From positions 373,313 through 437,312 of the forward strand of contig NZ_LMJA01000012.1 of the NCBI RefSeq assembly GCF_001428895.1: a stretch of 64,000 bases of DNA, written 5' to 3'. The notes under the pieces are model-generated. The model did not search any database. It was not told the origin of the DNA and saw nothing but the letters and a program-made list of their open reading frames with translations. The position numbers were made by a program, and so were the translations under genes. The stretch comes from Mycobacterium sp. Root265. GTDB taxonomy: Bacteria; Actinomycetota; Actinomycetes; Mycobacteriales; Mycobacteriaceae. Position 1 is the first letter of the stretch, and each line of letters opens with the position of its first letter. This document shows, one piece after another, positions 51,656-60,479 of the stretch.

Positions 51656-52297
51656 ATGCCAATGGAGATATCAAGTCTCAGCTTCGACGAGGTTCTGTCC
51701 ACCACCCGGGCAGTCCGCCTGCGCCTGGACTTCGAACGAACCGTGCCGCGCGAGGTGCTGATGGATTGCCTCAGACTGGCCGTGCAAGCACCGAGCGCAT
51801 CCGACTCACAGGACTGGGAGTGGATATTCGTCGACGATCCAGCAAAGAAAGCCGCGATCGCCGATGTGTACCGGGCCAACCGAGCAGCAATCGACGCACA
51901 CTCCGCTTCGGTCGACACAAACGAAACACCCACTCGGATAGCCAGATCCGGTTCTCACCTCGTCGATCACATGCAGGATGCGCCCTTTCTCCTGATCCCG
52001 TGCCAGAAGGGCCGCGCCGAGAGGGGGCCCGCCGGTATGGGCGCCACCTTCTGGGCATCGGTGATCCCGGCTACGTGGAGCTTCTGTCTGGCACTGCGCT
52101 CCCGCGGGCTGGGCACCTGCTGGACCACGCTGCACCTGTTCGGGGGCGGCGAGAAGAAGGTTGCCGAGATCCTGGGTGTCCCCTACGACGAGTACAGCCA
52201 AGTCGGCCTGTTCCCCATCGCATACACCAAAGGCACCGACTTCAAGCCAGCCGCCAGATTGCCGCCTGAGCACGTATCCCATTGGAACAGTTGGTGA
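51656..52297 (+). CDS. Nitroreductase family flavoprotein
   Basis: 213-residue FMN-dependent nitroreductase/ene-reductase-like enzyme: TTRAVRLRLDFERTVPREVL, LRLAVQAPSASDSQDWEWIF and WSFCLALRSRGLGTCWTTLH followed by EILGVPYDEYSQVGLFPIAY. It could reduce a quinone, nitro group or conjugated double bond. Co-transcribed with the SDR at 50819. The remnant at 34211-34391 is a second, decayed member of the same family in the window. Confidence 0.87.
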   Translation: MPMEISSLSFDEVLSTTRAVRLRLDFERTVPREVLMDCLRLAVQAPSASDSQDWEWIFVDDPAKKAAIADVYRANRAAIDAHSASVDTNETPTRIARSGSHLVDHMQDAPFLLIPCQKGRAERGPAGMGATFWASVIPATWSFCLALRSRGLGTCWTTLHLFGGGEKKVAEILGVPYDEYSQVGLFPIAYTKGTDFKPAARLPPEHVSHWNSW

Positions 52298-52329
52298 AAG
52301 ACCTCGACTGGCGCGCTGGAGGTTGAGGG

Positions 52330-52854
52330 TCACGGCTCGTCGGTGACGTCCTCGATATTCATGTCCTTGGCACCCTTCCCGATGACGAAGAATGTGCCCG
52401 GCTTGAGCACGAAGTCAGTCGCATTGCCGCAGATCGTGGCAGTTACAGGCGAATTGGCCCACTTGGAACCGGTACCGATGGTTCCTGACACATTCGCTTC
52501 GACCGGGTGGTCAACAGGGCAGGCCGGGCTGGATACGTTGACGATCGTGCTGGCGATGCCGACCAGGTCCATGCTCTTGCCGTTGACGAAAGGCAACCCC
52601 CAAGTGATCATTTCGGTACCGGGCCCCGTACGATTGGTTTGCCCGGAACCGGTCGTGCCGTTTTCCCTGACGCAGCCCGTCAGGTAGTGGGGCCAAACAG
52701 TATTGGGGCCGTAAAAGTCTGAACACTGAATTCGGACTCCTTTCGGCACCGGCTTCGGACCAGCAGAGGCTGGCGCAGCCAACGCCGATCCCAGAAGCCC
52801 CAAGACCGCGACGGCGATGACGGACCGCCGACCCAACGTGACACCATGTTCCAT
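52330..52854 (-). CDS. Small secreted protein of unknown function
   Basis: 174 residues with a signal peptide (SVIAVAVLGLLGSALAAPASA, cleavage near residue 33) and a cysteine-containing mature part rich in Gly/Thr/Pro (IQCSDFYGPN, GCVRENG, SPACPVDHP, TICGNATDF). No family recognised. The operator at 52931 places it in the island regulon, so it may be a surface or transport partner of the substrate. The ATG at 52854 is used; there is only a weak AGGGG-type site upstream. Confidence 0.7.
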   Translation of the reverse strand: MEHGVTLGRRSVIAVAVLGLLGSALAAPASAGPKPVPKGVRIQCSDFYGPNTVWPHYLTGCVRENGTTGSGQTNRTGPGTEMITWGLPFVNGKSMDLVGIASTIVNVSSPACPVDHPVEANVSGTIGTGSKWANSPVTATICGNATDFVLKPGTFFVIGKGAKDMNIEDVTDEP

Positions 52855-52930
52855 TTCACTGCCCCTTCTCGACGCGGAGAACGCGCTCGGTCGCTGAGCT
52901 GAGCATCTCGGCCAGCTCCGCCCGACCACG

Positions 52931-52946
52931 TTGTACATATGTACAG
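52931..52946. promoter_or_regulatory. Operator of the oxidative island (copy 8)
   Basis: TTGTAC-ATAT-GTACAG, with TGTACATATGTACA fully symmetric, upstream of the secreted protein. It lies in the 52855-53162 gap, which holds no gene; the other site there is the dyad at 53103. Confidence 0.7.
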
Positions 52947-53102
52947 CATCACAGGCGAGGCATCGACGCCCGGATTTCGGATTTGTCGTTGCGATTGCGT
53001 GACCTCCGAGTTACCCGGCATTGACACTCGGCGGCTGCTTCGCGCCGTCCTAGTGATCAAGCGTCAGAAGCAGGAAAAGCCGTCTCATGGCGTGTCCTGA
53101 TC

Positions 53103-53126
53103 AAGTGATCTGATTTTAGATCACTT
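53103..53126. promoter_or_regulatory. 24-bp palindrome, operator of the downstream TetR
   Basis: AAGTGATCT-N6-AGATCACTT, perfect 9-bp arms, 36 bases before the TetR start at 53163. It is unlike the CTGTAC sites. Position and symmetry fit autoregulation of the TetR-glycosyltransferase-esterase operon. Confidence 0.7.
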
Positions 53127-53162
53127 CTTCTAATCGGTGACCTCTCGCTCTAGGGTCGGGCC

Positions 53163-53792
53163 ATGCCGCCAACCCAGGCTCGACCAGAATCCTTCACCCG
53201 ATCGGCACGCAAGGCCCAGATCGTGGCCGCCGCGATCGACGTGATCGCCGAGGTCGGGTTCGCGCACGCATCGATCCGCAAGATCGCCGACCGGGTGGGT
53301 ATCGCGATGAGCGCGGTGCTCTACCACTTCGGCACCAAGGACAATCTCGTCGACGCCATCGTCGAGCACATGTACCGCACGATGCTCACCCGGGTGGCAC
53401 CGGCAGTGCAGGCCGAGAACACCGCCACCGGCAAGCTGCACGCCTACATCCGTTCCAGCATCGACTATTTTGGAACACACCGCGCCGCTCTGAAGACACT
53501 GGCCTCCCTCGGCACGACCTACGTCCCCGCCGATGGGCGCCGCTTCGAAGAGCTCGGACTCAGCGCCGACATCGCCGAGCAACTCGCGGTGCTCGATCCC
53601 ACCTCGATTCTCACCGCCGGCCAACGCGACGGCGAGTTCGGCGACTTCCCGGTGCAGTCCACCGCGATCGCGTTGCGCGGTGCCGTCAACGGCGTCGTCG
53701 AGAAGGTGTTGCGCGAACCCGGCTACGACGCGGGCGGTTATGCGGAGGACCTGATCGAGATCTTCGGGCGCATCGTGAGTCGGTCGCGATGA
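53163..53792 (+). CDS. TetR family regulator
   Basis: 209 residues. HTH at about 18-65: AQIVAAAIDVIAEVGFAHAS, IRKIADRVGIAMSAVLYHFG. The ligand domain is all-helical. First gene of a three-gene operon; its stop overlaps the glycosyltransferase ATG (ATGA at 53789-53792). It probably represses its own operon until the glycosyltransferase substrate or product is present. Confidence 0.87.
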   Translation: MPPTQARPESFTRSARKAQIVAAAIDVIAEVGFAHASIRKIADRVGIAMSAVLYHFGTKDNLVDAIVEHMYRTMLTRVAPAVQAENTATGKLHAYIRSSIDYFGTHRAALKTLASLGTTYVPADGRRFEELGLSADIAEQLAVLDPTSILTAGQRDGEFGDFPVQSTAIALRGAVNGVVEKVLREPGYDAGGYAEDLIEIFGRIVSRSR

Positions 53793-55039
53793 GCACCGTG
53801 GCCATCGCTGCGGTCGGCAGTCGCGGCGACGTCGCGCCCGTGGCCGGCCTCGGCGCCGCACTGCGGGGCGCCGGGCACCGGGTCGTCATCGCCGCGTACA
53901 CACCGTTCGCTGATCTGATCACCGAGGCCGGGTGCGAGCTCCGCGAGCTTCCAGCGGATTTCACTCCTGGTACCGACCACGCCGACGCCATATCGAAGGA
54001 GACGTTCGCGGCGATCTTCACCCCACGAGGACAGCGCGACACCGGTCAGCTGGTCCTGGATGCGCTCGGTGATGTGCCGGCCGACATCCTGCTGCTACCC
54101 CCGCTGGCCGAGCTCGCGGGACACCCTTTGGCAGAAGCCCGCGGTATCCCTTCGGTGGGTGTCCGGCTGCAACCGCTGTCGCAGACCGCGGACTATCCGC
54201 CGACCCTGTTGGGCGCCTGGTCCCTCGGCGCAGCTGGCAACCGAATGGTGGCCGGCGCCGCTGCGTGGACCGTCGATCGTCTCTACGGCGGGGTCGTTGC
54301 GCACTTTCGACGCGAACTCGGACTTCCCAAGGGCTCGGCCCGGGCCCTTCGGCGCCGGCGCACCAACGCGGATTGGCCGATCCTGCACGGCTACTCGCCC
54401 AGCGTCGCATCCCGCCCCGTCGACTGGAGGCCCGGCTTGCAGGTCACCGGGTACTGGTGGCCGCCCACCCCACCCGGTTGGCAACCGCCCGCACAGCTGT
54501 CCGAGTTCCTCACCGCGGGACCGGCACCGGTGTTCATCGGGCTGGGCAGCACCGTGGTCACCGCGGCGCGTGCCGAGCAGCTCGCCGTCATCATCTCCGG
54601 TGCGTTGCGGCAGGCCGGCGTGCGCGGCATCGTTCAATCCGGTTGGGCCGGACTCGTGGTCACCGGCGGTGACATACTCACCATCGGCGACACACCGCAC
54701 GAGTGGTTGTTCCCGCGGATGGCCGCCGCGGCTCACCACTGCGGCGCCGGCACGACCGCCGCCGCGCTACGCGCCGGCATCCCGAGCATCGCCCTGCCCG
54801 GTCCTGTTGGGGATCAACCCTTCTGGGCGCGCCGCCTGCACGCGCTCGGCGCCGCCACTACACCCCTTCCGCAGCGCGGGCTGACCGCGCAGCGCCTCGC
54901 CGACGTCATCCGCACCACACTCGACGGCGCCGACCTGCGGCAGACCACCCAGCATTTCGCCTCCCGCATCACCGGCGAGGGCGGCACCGCCGCTGCCGTC
55001 GCCACCATCGAGAGGCTCCTGTACTCGTCGCATCGGTGA
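53789..55039 (+). CDS. UDP-dependent glycosyltransferase, MGT/sterol-glucosyltransferase type
   Basis: 416-residue GT-B-fold enzyme of family GT1. The N-terminus GSRGDVAPVAGLGAALRGAG and the C-terminal sugar-nucleotide box HHCGAGTTAAALRAGIPSIA, LPGPVGDQPFWARRL, are typical of macrolide and sterol glycosyltransferases. It transfers a sugar to a lipophilic acceptor such as an antibiotic, phenol or sterol. It overlaps the TetR stop and is followed after 7 bases by an esterase. Confidence 0.9.
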   Translation: MSTVAIAAVGSRGDVAPVAGLGAALRGAGHRVVIAAYTPFADLITEAGCELRELPADFTPGTDHADAISKETFAAIFTPRGQRDTGQLVLDALGDVPADILLLPPLAELAGHPLAEARGIPSVGVRLQPLSQTADYPPTLLGAWSLGAAGNRMVAGAAAWTVDRLYGGVVAHFRRELGLPKGSARALRRRRTNADWPILHGYSPSVASRPVDWRPGLQVTGYWWPPTPPGWQPPAQLSEFLTAGPAPVFIGLGSTVVTAARAEQLAVIISGALRQAGVRGIVQSGWAGLVVTGGDILTIGDTPHEWLFPRMAAAAHHCGAGTTAAALRAGIPSIALPGPVGDQPFWARRLHALGAATTPLPQRGLTAQRLADVIRTTLDGADLRQTTQHFASRITGEGGTAAAVATIERLLYSSHR

Positions 55040-55046
55040 GAGGAAC

Positions 55047-56042
55047 ATGACCGTGCATCACGCAACCGACCACGGCGGTGGCATTCCAGCCTCACAGGTG
55101 GCGCCCACCCACTGGCTGCTGCAGACCGTCGAAAAAGCCGGGACCGCGGCGGTCAACCGGCTGCCGCTTCGGTGGCGTCCCCACGTGTTGCGTGCAACCC
55201 GCCAATCCCGCCCGTCTCGAAAGGTCGCCTCCGGCATACCCGTTTCGGAACAGACCATCGACGGAGTTCACCTCACCTGGCTCGGTCAACACGGTGGGTG
55301 CGACCTAATCCTCTATTTGCATGGCGGGGCGTTTCTGGCCGGACCGATCTCGTTGCACTGGAAGCTGCTCGCCACTATCTGTCAGCAGACGGGCTTCGCG
55401 ACAGGGATGGTGCTCTACCGCAGGCCACCCCGAGACCCGCATCCCGCAGCACTGAACGACACGCTCACCGCGATCCAAGCGATGCACGCCAACGGTCAGC
55501 TCACCGACGGGCATTGGGTCCTCGCCGGCGACAGTGCCGGCGGCACGCTCGCCCTGGCCGCCGCGCAGCATCTCCGCGACGAAGGCGGCCCACTGCCCGC
55601 GGGACTCATGCTCACCGCACCCATGGTGGACATGGAACTGGCCCACCCCGACACCGTCGCGGCCACCGAAGCGGCCGGCCTCACGCGCGACGACAGGTTC
55701 TGGTGGGCTTTCAGGCTCTACGCCGACGGCCTACCGTTCAGCGACCCGACGCTGTCGCCGATCAACGCCTCAGTCACCGGTCTGCCACCGGTGCACCTCA
55801 ACGTCGGCACCGAAGACTTCTTCCTCCACGACATCCGCCGATTCCGAGACGCCCTGAAAACCAGCGACGTTCCCGTCACCTATATCGAACAGGAAGGCGC
55901 CGAACACGTCTACGCGCTACGCGGCAACACACCCCAGGCACGGTGGGTGGTCAACGACCAGATCCGTTGGTTGAAGACCGTTCTGCCGCCACCCAACATA
56001 GGTATCGATCCCCAAACCAACGAAACACGTCACTCCAGATAG
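55047..56042 (+). CDS. Alpha/beta hydrolase of the HSL/LipN type
   Basis: 331-residue hormone-sensitive-lipase-family esterase: oxyanion HGGAFLAGP, nucleophile GDSAGGTLALAAAQHL, Asp region HLNVGTEDFFLHD and His in GAEHVY. Last gene of the TetR operon. It could remove ester-linked groups from the same compound that the glycosyltransferase decorates. Its 3' end overlaps the convergent SDR by 13 bases. Confidence 0.88.
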   Translation: MTVHHATDHGGGIPASQVAPTHWLLQTVEKAGTAAVNRLPLRWRPHVLRATRQSRPSRKVASGIPVSEQTIDGVHLTWLGQHGGCDLILYLHGGAFLAGPISLHWKLLATICQQTGFATGMVLYRRPPRDPHPAALNDTLTAIQAMHANGQLTDGHWVLAGDSAGGTLALAAAQHLRDEGGPLPAGLMLTAPMVDMELAHPDTVAATEAAGLTRDDRFWWAFRLYADGLPFSDPTLSPINASVTGLPPVHLNVGTEDFFLHDIRRFRDALKTSDVPVTYIEQEGAEHVYALRGNTPQARWVVNDQIRWLKTVLPPPNIGIDPQTNETRHSR

Positions 56043-56827
56043 TCGGCGCCGCCAACGTAGGTCGTGTCAGGCGCATCGGGGTGCAACGCCGCTCGGGCGA
56101 TGGCGGCAGCGAACTCCTCAACCGTCGGCAGCGGGGCGTGGCCACGCCGGGCTTGTACGGCCTCGGGATCTTTGCGGTGCAGGAGTCGGACGATGATCGT
56201 GCCGTCGATCATGTCGCCCGAGACCACCTTGAGTTCGATTCCACTGTCATTCAGAACGGTTTTGGCGCTCAGCAGCGCGTCTTCGCCGGCGCGTTTGCTC
56301 TGGGCGATGGGCTCGTAACCGTCGGGCACTGGCTTGGCGGGAAAGAAGTGCGCTTGATGGCTGGTGACGAAGACAATCCGGGCGCCTGGTGGCATGAGCG
56401 GAAGTGCCAGCGTAGCGAGGCGCAGTTGCGCATCTCGGTTCAACCGCATCGCATAGCCCGGGTCCGCGCCGCGCTCCAGACCACCAGAGGCGTTGAGCAC
56501 CAGCATATTCAGCGCGCCGAATTGCTCATCAATGTCCACCAGAAGCGCCTGCACCTGCGCTTCATCGCAGACGTCTGCTCCGGCTGCCGATGCTTGTCCC
56601 CCAGCTGCGCGGATCTCGTCGACCACGGCGGCGGCCCGTTTGGCCTTTTCCCGGTAGTTGACCAGCACGTGGACGCCGGCGCCACCTAGTAGCCTGGCAA
56701 CCTCCGCGCCGATCCCGCGCGACGCACCCGTGACCAATGCGACCCGCGCGTCCGTCGACCCGTCTGCTCGGCCGCGCACGTCAGCACCCGCCACCACCGT
56801 GCCGGCTTCCCAACCTCGATTGCTCAT
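56030..56827 (-). CDS. Atypical short-chain dehydrogenase/reductase
   Basis: 265-residue SDR with TGASRGIGAEVARLLGGAG at about 34-52 and a standard NADP-type Rossmann fold. At the catalytic loop PVPDGYEPIAQSKRAGEDAL the Lys is present but the residue four before it is Ile rather than Tyr, with a Tyr three residues earlier. The mechanism may differ from classical SDRs. GGGAG is six bases before the ATG. Divergent from the FAD oxidoreductase across an AT-rich promoter region. Confidence 0.82.
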   Translation of the reverse strand: MSNRGWEAGTVVAGADVRGRADGSTDARVALVTGASRGIGAEVARLLGGAGVHVLVNYREKAKRAAAVVDEIRAAGGQASAAGADVCDEAQVQALLVDIDEQFGALNMLVLNASGGLERGADPGYAMRLNRDAQLRLATLALPLMPPGARIVFVTSHQAHFFPAKPVPDGYEPIAQSKRAGEDALLSAKTVLNDSGIELKVVSGDMIDGTIIVRLLHRKDPEAVQARRGHAPLPTVEEFAAAIARAALHPDAPDTTYVGGADYLE

Positions 56828-56951
56828 TGAAAACTCCCATCGCCACCGGACACTGGTTCTTAGATAGTGCTTAATTTACTCTTACTTTTCTTATTTTGGT
56901 GTTAGCGTCATCGTCGACGCTCAACTCGACACGCGGGGAGGCGTGCACGTT

Positions 56952-58346
56952 ATGACGGAACACTCTGTGGTCCTCGGCGCTGGTATTGCCGGACTCCTGG
57001 CCGCCGCCGCACTTGCCGACGCGGGCCATCGCGTGTCAATTGTCGAACGAGACCGACTGCCCGACAGCCCCTCTCATCGCCGCGGTGTACCGCAGGGCCC
57101 GCATCTGCACAGCGTGCTCGCGAAGGGTTGGCAGACCCTGGAAGATCTCGTCCCGGGCGTGATCAGCGATGCGATTGCCGCCGGTGCGCATGTCCTTGAT
57201 GACGCGCGCCTGGGCGCGCGGATGCACATCCAGAACGGCCCTTATGCGTTCAACCGCACCGACCCGGTCTCCGACCCCGACGCCCTCACCACCTACCTCG
57301 TGACGCGTGCCCAGCTGGAGTACTCGCTGCGTCGGCGCGTCACAGCCCTACCGAACATCGTCATAAAGGAGGGTTGCGACGTGGTTGACCTGATCGCCGC
57401 TCAGCCGGATCGCATCACCGGGGTCACCATCACCGATCGGAGCAGCGGTGAGACCCAGGCGCTCGATGCCGCCCTGGTGGTCGATGCGACCGGCCGCGCC
57501 ACCCGCACACCGCTGCTGCTCGAACGGTTGGGCTACGAGCGGTCGCCGCAACGCTCGTTCACCGTGCACGGCGTGTATTACAGCCAGCAGATCACCATCC
57601 CCGACCAGGACAGCTTTCCCGAACGCCTCATCCTGGTCCTGCAGGCCGGGGACGCGGGCCGCGGGGGGCTGGCCGCCGGCGAACATGACACCTGGACGTT
57701 GACCATCGCCGCCCACTCAAAAGAGCAGCCGAAGCCACCAAATTCTTTGGCTCACATGATCGCTCTCGCAGAAGAGTTCGTGCCACCCCACGTCCACGTG
57801 GCATTGCGAGACGCCCACCCTCTGACCGATGTAACGGTCTACCGCTATCCCGGCGGTACCTGGCACCGCTATGACCGCAGCGCACACCACCCCGAGGGTC
57901 TGCTCGTCATCGGGGACGCGTTATGTTGCCTGGACCCGATTTACGGGCAAGGAGTCACCATGGCCGCACGACAGGCCTATGCCCTGCGCACCCATCTGCG
58001 CGAACACCGAAGCATCGACACGAAACTCCTTCATCAATCTCTGGCCGAACTCATCGGCCCGGTATGGGCCGCCAACCAACCCCCTAGACAAAGTCGCAAC
58101 CGTAGCCGCAAAGACAAGGTACGGCAGCGCGCCATCGGGTGGTTACGCCGCAAGATGCTCGAAGCCGCTGACGATATCGTTGTCACTGAACGACTCATCC
58201 GGATCGTCCACATGGTCGACCCACCACAACGGCTTCTCGAACCGCGCCTGCTCTACCGCGTCGCGGCCCACCATCTGCGCCAGACGATTCACACTTGGGC
58301 ACATCCGCCATGGCGACACCCTACTGAGAACGGGGCTGGACCCTAG
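56952..58346 (+). CDS. FAD-dependent monooxygenase / hydroxylase-like protein
   Basis: 464-residue FAD protein of the aromatic-hydroxylase/geranylgeranyl-reductase fold: GAGIAGLLAAAALADAG (about 9-25), DATGRATRTPLLLERLGYER in the middle and the second FAD site LVIGDALCCLDPIYGQGVTM. Substrate not visible. The C-terminal 60 residues are basic. The ATG at 56952 has GGGGAGG ten bases upstream; the GTG at 56943 is too close to that site. Confidence 0.85.
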   Translation: MTEHSVVLGAGIAGLLAAAALADAGHRVSIVERDRLPDSPSHRRGVPQGPHLHSVLAKGWQTLEDLVPGVISDAIAAGAHVLDDARLGARMHIQNGPYAFNRTDPVSDPDALTTYLVTRAQLEYSLRRRVTALPNIVIKEGCDVVDLIAAQPDRITGVTITDRSSGETQALDAALVVDATGRATRTPLLLERLGYERSPQRSFTVHGVYYSQQITIPDQDSFPERLILVLQAGDAGRGGLAAGEHDTWTLTIAAHSKEQPKPPNSLAHMIALAEEFVPPHVHVALRDAHPLTDVTVYRYPGGTWHRYDRSAHHPEGLLVIGDALCCLDPIYGQGVTMAARQAYALRTHLREHRSIDTKLLHQSLAELIGPVWAANQPPRQSRNRSRKDKVRQRAIGWLRRKMLEAADDIVVTERLIRIVHMVDPPQRLLEPRLLYRVAAHHLRQTIHTWAHPPWRHPTENGAGP

Positions 58347-58495
58347 GTCGATCCGTCCGAACAGCGCCGGCTTCAGACCCCCAGTATGCCGTTGCGCCGC
58401 TTGAATTTCTTGGTCCCTTCATGGCCGGGAGAGCATGGCCGGCGAACAGAGCTGCGGACGTCGCCATCCGGTTGTCGACCACGCCAGCGCGTGCG

Positions 58496-59527
58496 TCAGT
58501 CCGTTTTCTCGAATCGCTTACGCTGACGAACCCCGTACGCCGCCGCCTTCACTGCCTCGTCGTCCTCCATCCCCGAACCCAGGGCACCGCCCAACGTGGC
58601 GATGGCGGCCACCAACCACGAGATCAACAGCAACGACGAGAAACCAACGGGCTGACCGATGTTCTGCGACACCAGTTGCGGCGGCAGCGTCCACCACGCG
58701 GTCACCAGCAGCAAGAGGAAGAGCGCGGCGTGAAAGACAATGACGCCGATGGTCAGAGTGATGACGGTCGACGCGTTGTACAAGACCGCGCGCTCCCGTT
58801 CCTTGGGCGATGGCGGCCGTTCCCATAGGTCGTGTTCGACGACGAGCCATGCGATCATCGCCGCGGTTGCCAAAATCGTTGCCGCACTCATCCGCCACGG
58901 GCCCATGGTGGTCGACAACTGCCAGATCGTCGGATAGGCGAGGCTGACAGCCCCGGTGGCGAATGCCGCCATCATCACCTTCGACATACCCGTGACCAGT
59001 CGCCACGGGCGGTTGGCGTACACCATTCCGGCAAGCAACCGCAGCCGTGGCATAGTCGACGGCGCGACATAGTGAACGACGTCGTCGTCCTCTATCCGCG
59101 CCAGACCCTTCACCGTCGTGTCCTGTTGGCCCGATTGGCGCGTCACCTCGGACACCACCGTGCGTGCCACCGCCTTCACCCGGCGATCGATGAACGCGCC
59201 GCCCAAGCCCGGTATGGAGATCACGCCGAACCGGTCGCGCACGCTGATGTCAGCTATCACCGGCGTCGTCCCCTGACGCCGGGGCAGATCGGTGAGATAG
59301 ATGACGATGTCCTCAGCTTCATCTTCGGGACCGACCACGCCGACTACATCCACCATCTCGGTGTGCTCATCGAGTGGAAAACTGTGCCGACGCACTGAGA
59401 CATCCCAGCATTCGTCAGAGGGGAGGTCCGGCAGAAAATCTGGCAACGCCGCAGACAGACGCTCGGCTACCTCGGCGGGAGCGCCGGGATCGGCGATCAG
59501 CAATATCGAAGGATGCTCCCCAGACAT
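58496..59527 (-). CDS. Conserved membrane protein of unknown function
   Basis: 343 residues. The N-terminal 150 are soluble (SILLIADPGAPAEVAERLSA, IVIYLTDLPRRQGTTPVIAD). Three to four transmembrane helices follow (about 180-300: GMSKVMMAAFATGAVSLAYP, AATILATAAMIAWLVVEHDL, TLTIGVIVFHAALFLLLLVT, SSLLLISWLVAAIATLGGAL). Similar proteins occur in actinobacteria without assigned function. It is a single-gene unit. The ATG at 59527 is very close to GGGGAGG, so the true start is not certain. Confidence 0.78.
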   Translation of the reverse strand: MSGEHPSILLIADPGAPAEVAERLSAALPDFLPDLPSDECWDVSVRRHSFPLDEHTEMVDVVGVVGPEDEAEDIVIYLTDLPRRQGTTPVIADISVRDRFGVISIPGLGGAFIDRRVKAVARTVVSEVTRQSGQQDTTVKGLARIEDDDVVHYVAPSTMPRLRLLAGMVYANRPWRLVTGMSKVMMAAFATGAVSLAYPTIWQLSTTMGPWRMSAATILATAAMIAWLVVEHDLWERPPSPKERERAVLYNASTVITLTIGVIVFHAALFLLLLVTAWWTLPPQLVSQNIGQPVGFSSLLLISWLVAAIATLGGALGSGMEDDEAVKAAAYGVRQRKRFEKTD

Positions 59528-59722
59528 ACCTCCCCGCTTACCCGCTCCGCGGGCGGCCAAACTCACCAATCTGTTGCCATTTCCCCCATCAAACAATCGT
59601 GCGGCGATGGGAGCGGAGGCAACGGCTCACAGCGCACGGCGGCACCGACCTGCCTGGCGCGCTGTGCTCTCCCCCTCCCGCCTGGCTCCTAGGTGCGAGG
59701 TTTGAGAGTGCGCTGATCGGGC

Positions 59723-60421
59723 ATGCCTCACACCGTGCCTGACAACCAACATCGACCCGCCGTGCTGTTCGACGTCGACGGCACGTTGGTGGACTCCAAC
59801 TATCTGCACGTGCACGCCTGGCACCGCGCGTTCAACGAGCTGCGGATTCCGGTACAGAGCTGGCAGATTCACCGATCCACCGGCATGGACGGGAAGAAAC
59901 TGCTCGAGACGTTGGCCTCTGAAGCAGATGAAGAGACCCGCGATGAGCTCAAGGACCTCCACACGCGGTTCTACCAGGAGACGACCTCGCTGCTGTCTCC
60001 ATTGCCGGGAGCACGGGAAATCCTGGACCGTATCGACTCGCTGGGGTTGCAGGTCGTACTGGCCACCTCCGCTCCCGAAGACGAGTTCGCAACGCTCCGA
60101 GCCGTTCTCGACCGTGACGATCTGATCTCCACCGCCACCTCGGCTCAAGACGTGGAAACCGCGAAGCCTGAGCCCGATATCGTCGAGATCGCCTTGGCGA
60201 GAGCCGATGTCAGTCCAGAGCGCGCCGTGTTTGTCGGCGATGCCGTGTGGGACGCCCAGGCCAGCGTTGCGGCCGGGGTGGCGTGTATCGGCGTCCTCAG
60301 CGGGGGCGTCTCGCGAAGCGAGCTAGAGGAGGCGGGCGCCACAGTGGTGTTCGACAATGCGCTCGACCTCTGCACCCACCTCGCAGAAAGCCCGGTGCAA
60401 CGTCTGATCGACATACGCTGA
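59723..60421 (+). CDS. HAD-family phosphatase / phosphoglucomutase-like hydrolase
   Basis: 232-residue HAD hydrolase: catalytic VLFDVDGTLVDSNY, motif II VLATSAPEDEF, Lys in VETAKPEPDIVEIAL and motif IV VFVGDAVWDAQASVAAG. The cap domain is the helical type seen in phosphoglycolate phosphatase and beta-phosphoglucomutase. Substrate not identified. It is followed after 58 bases by the ABC exporter. Confidence 0.88.
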   Translation: MPHTVPDNQHRPAVLFDVDGTLVDSNYLHVHAWHRAFNELRIPVQSWQIHRSTGMDGKKLLETLASEADEETRDELKDLHTRFYQETTSLLSPLPGAREILDRIDSLGLQVVLATSAPEDEFATLRAVLDRDDLISTATSAQDVETAKPEPDIVEIALARADVSPERAVFVGDAVWDAQASVAAGVACIGVLSGGVSRSELEEAGATVVFDNALDLCTHLAESPVQRLIDIR

Positions 60422-60479
60422 GCGGCGTTCCACGGGAAGTCTTTGACCTAAATCATCGTTGAGGTTCTACGGTGAATAC

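Noticed and set aside
55172-56689. 505-codon plus-strand frame across the esterase and SDR
   Set aside because: Overlaps two genes in other frames and is Arg/Pro-rich nonsense.
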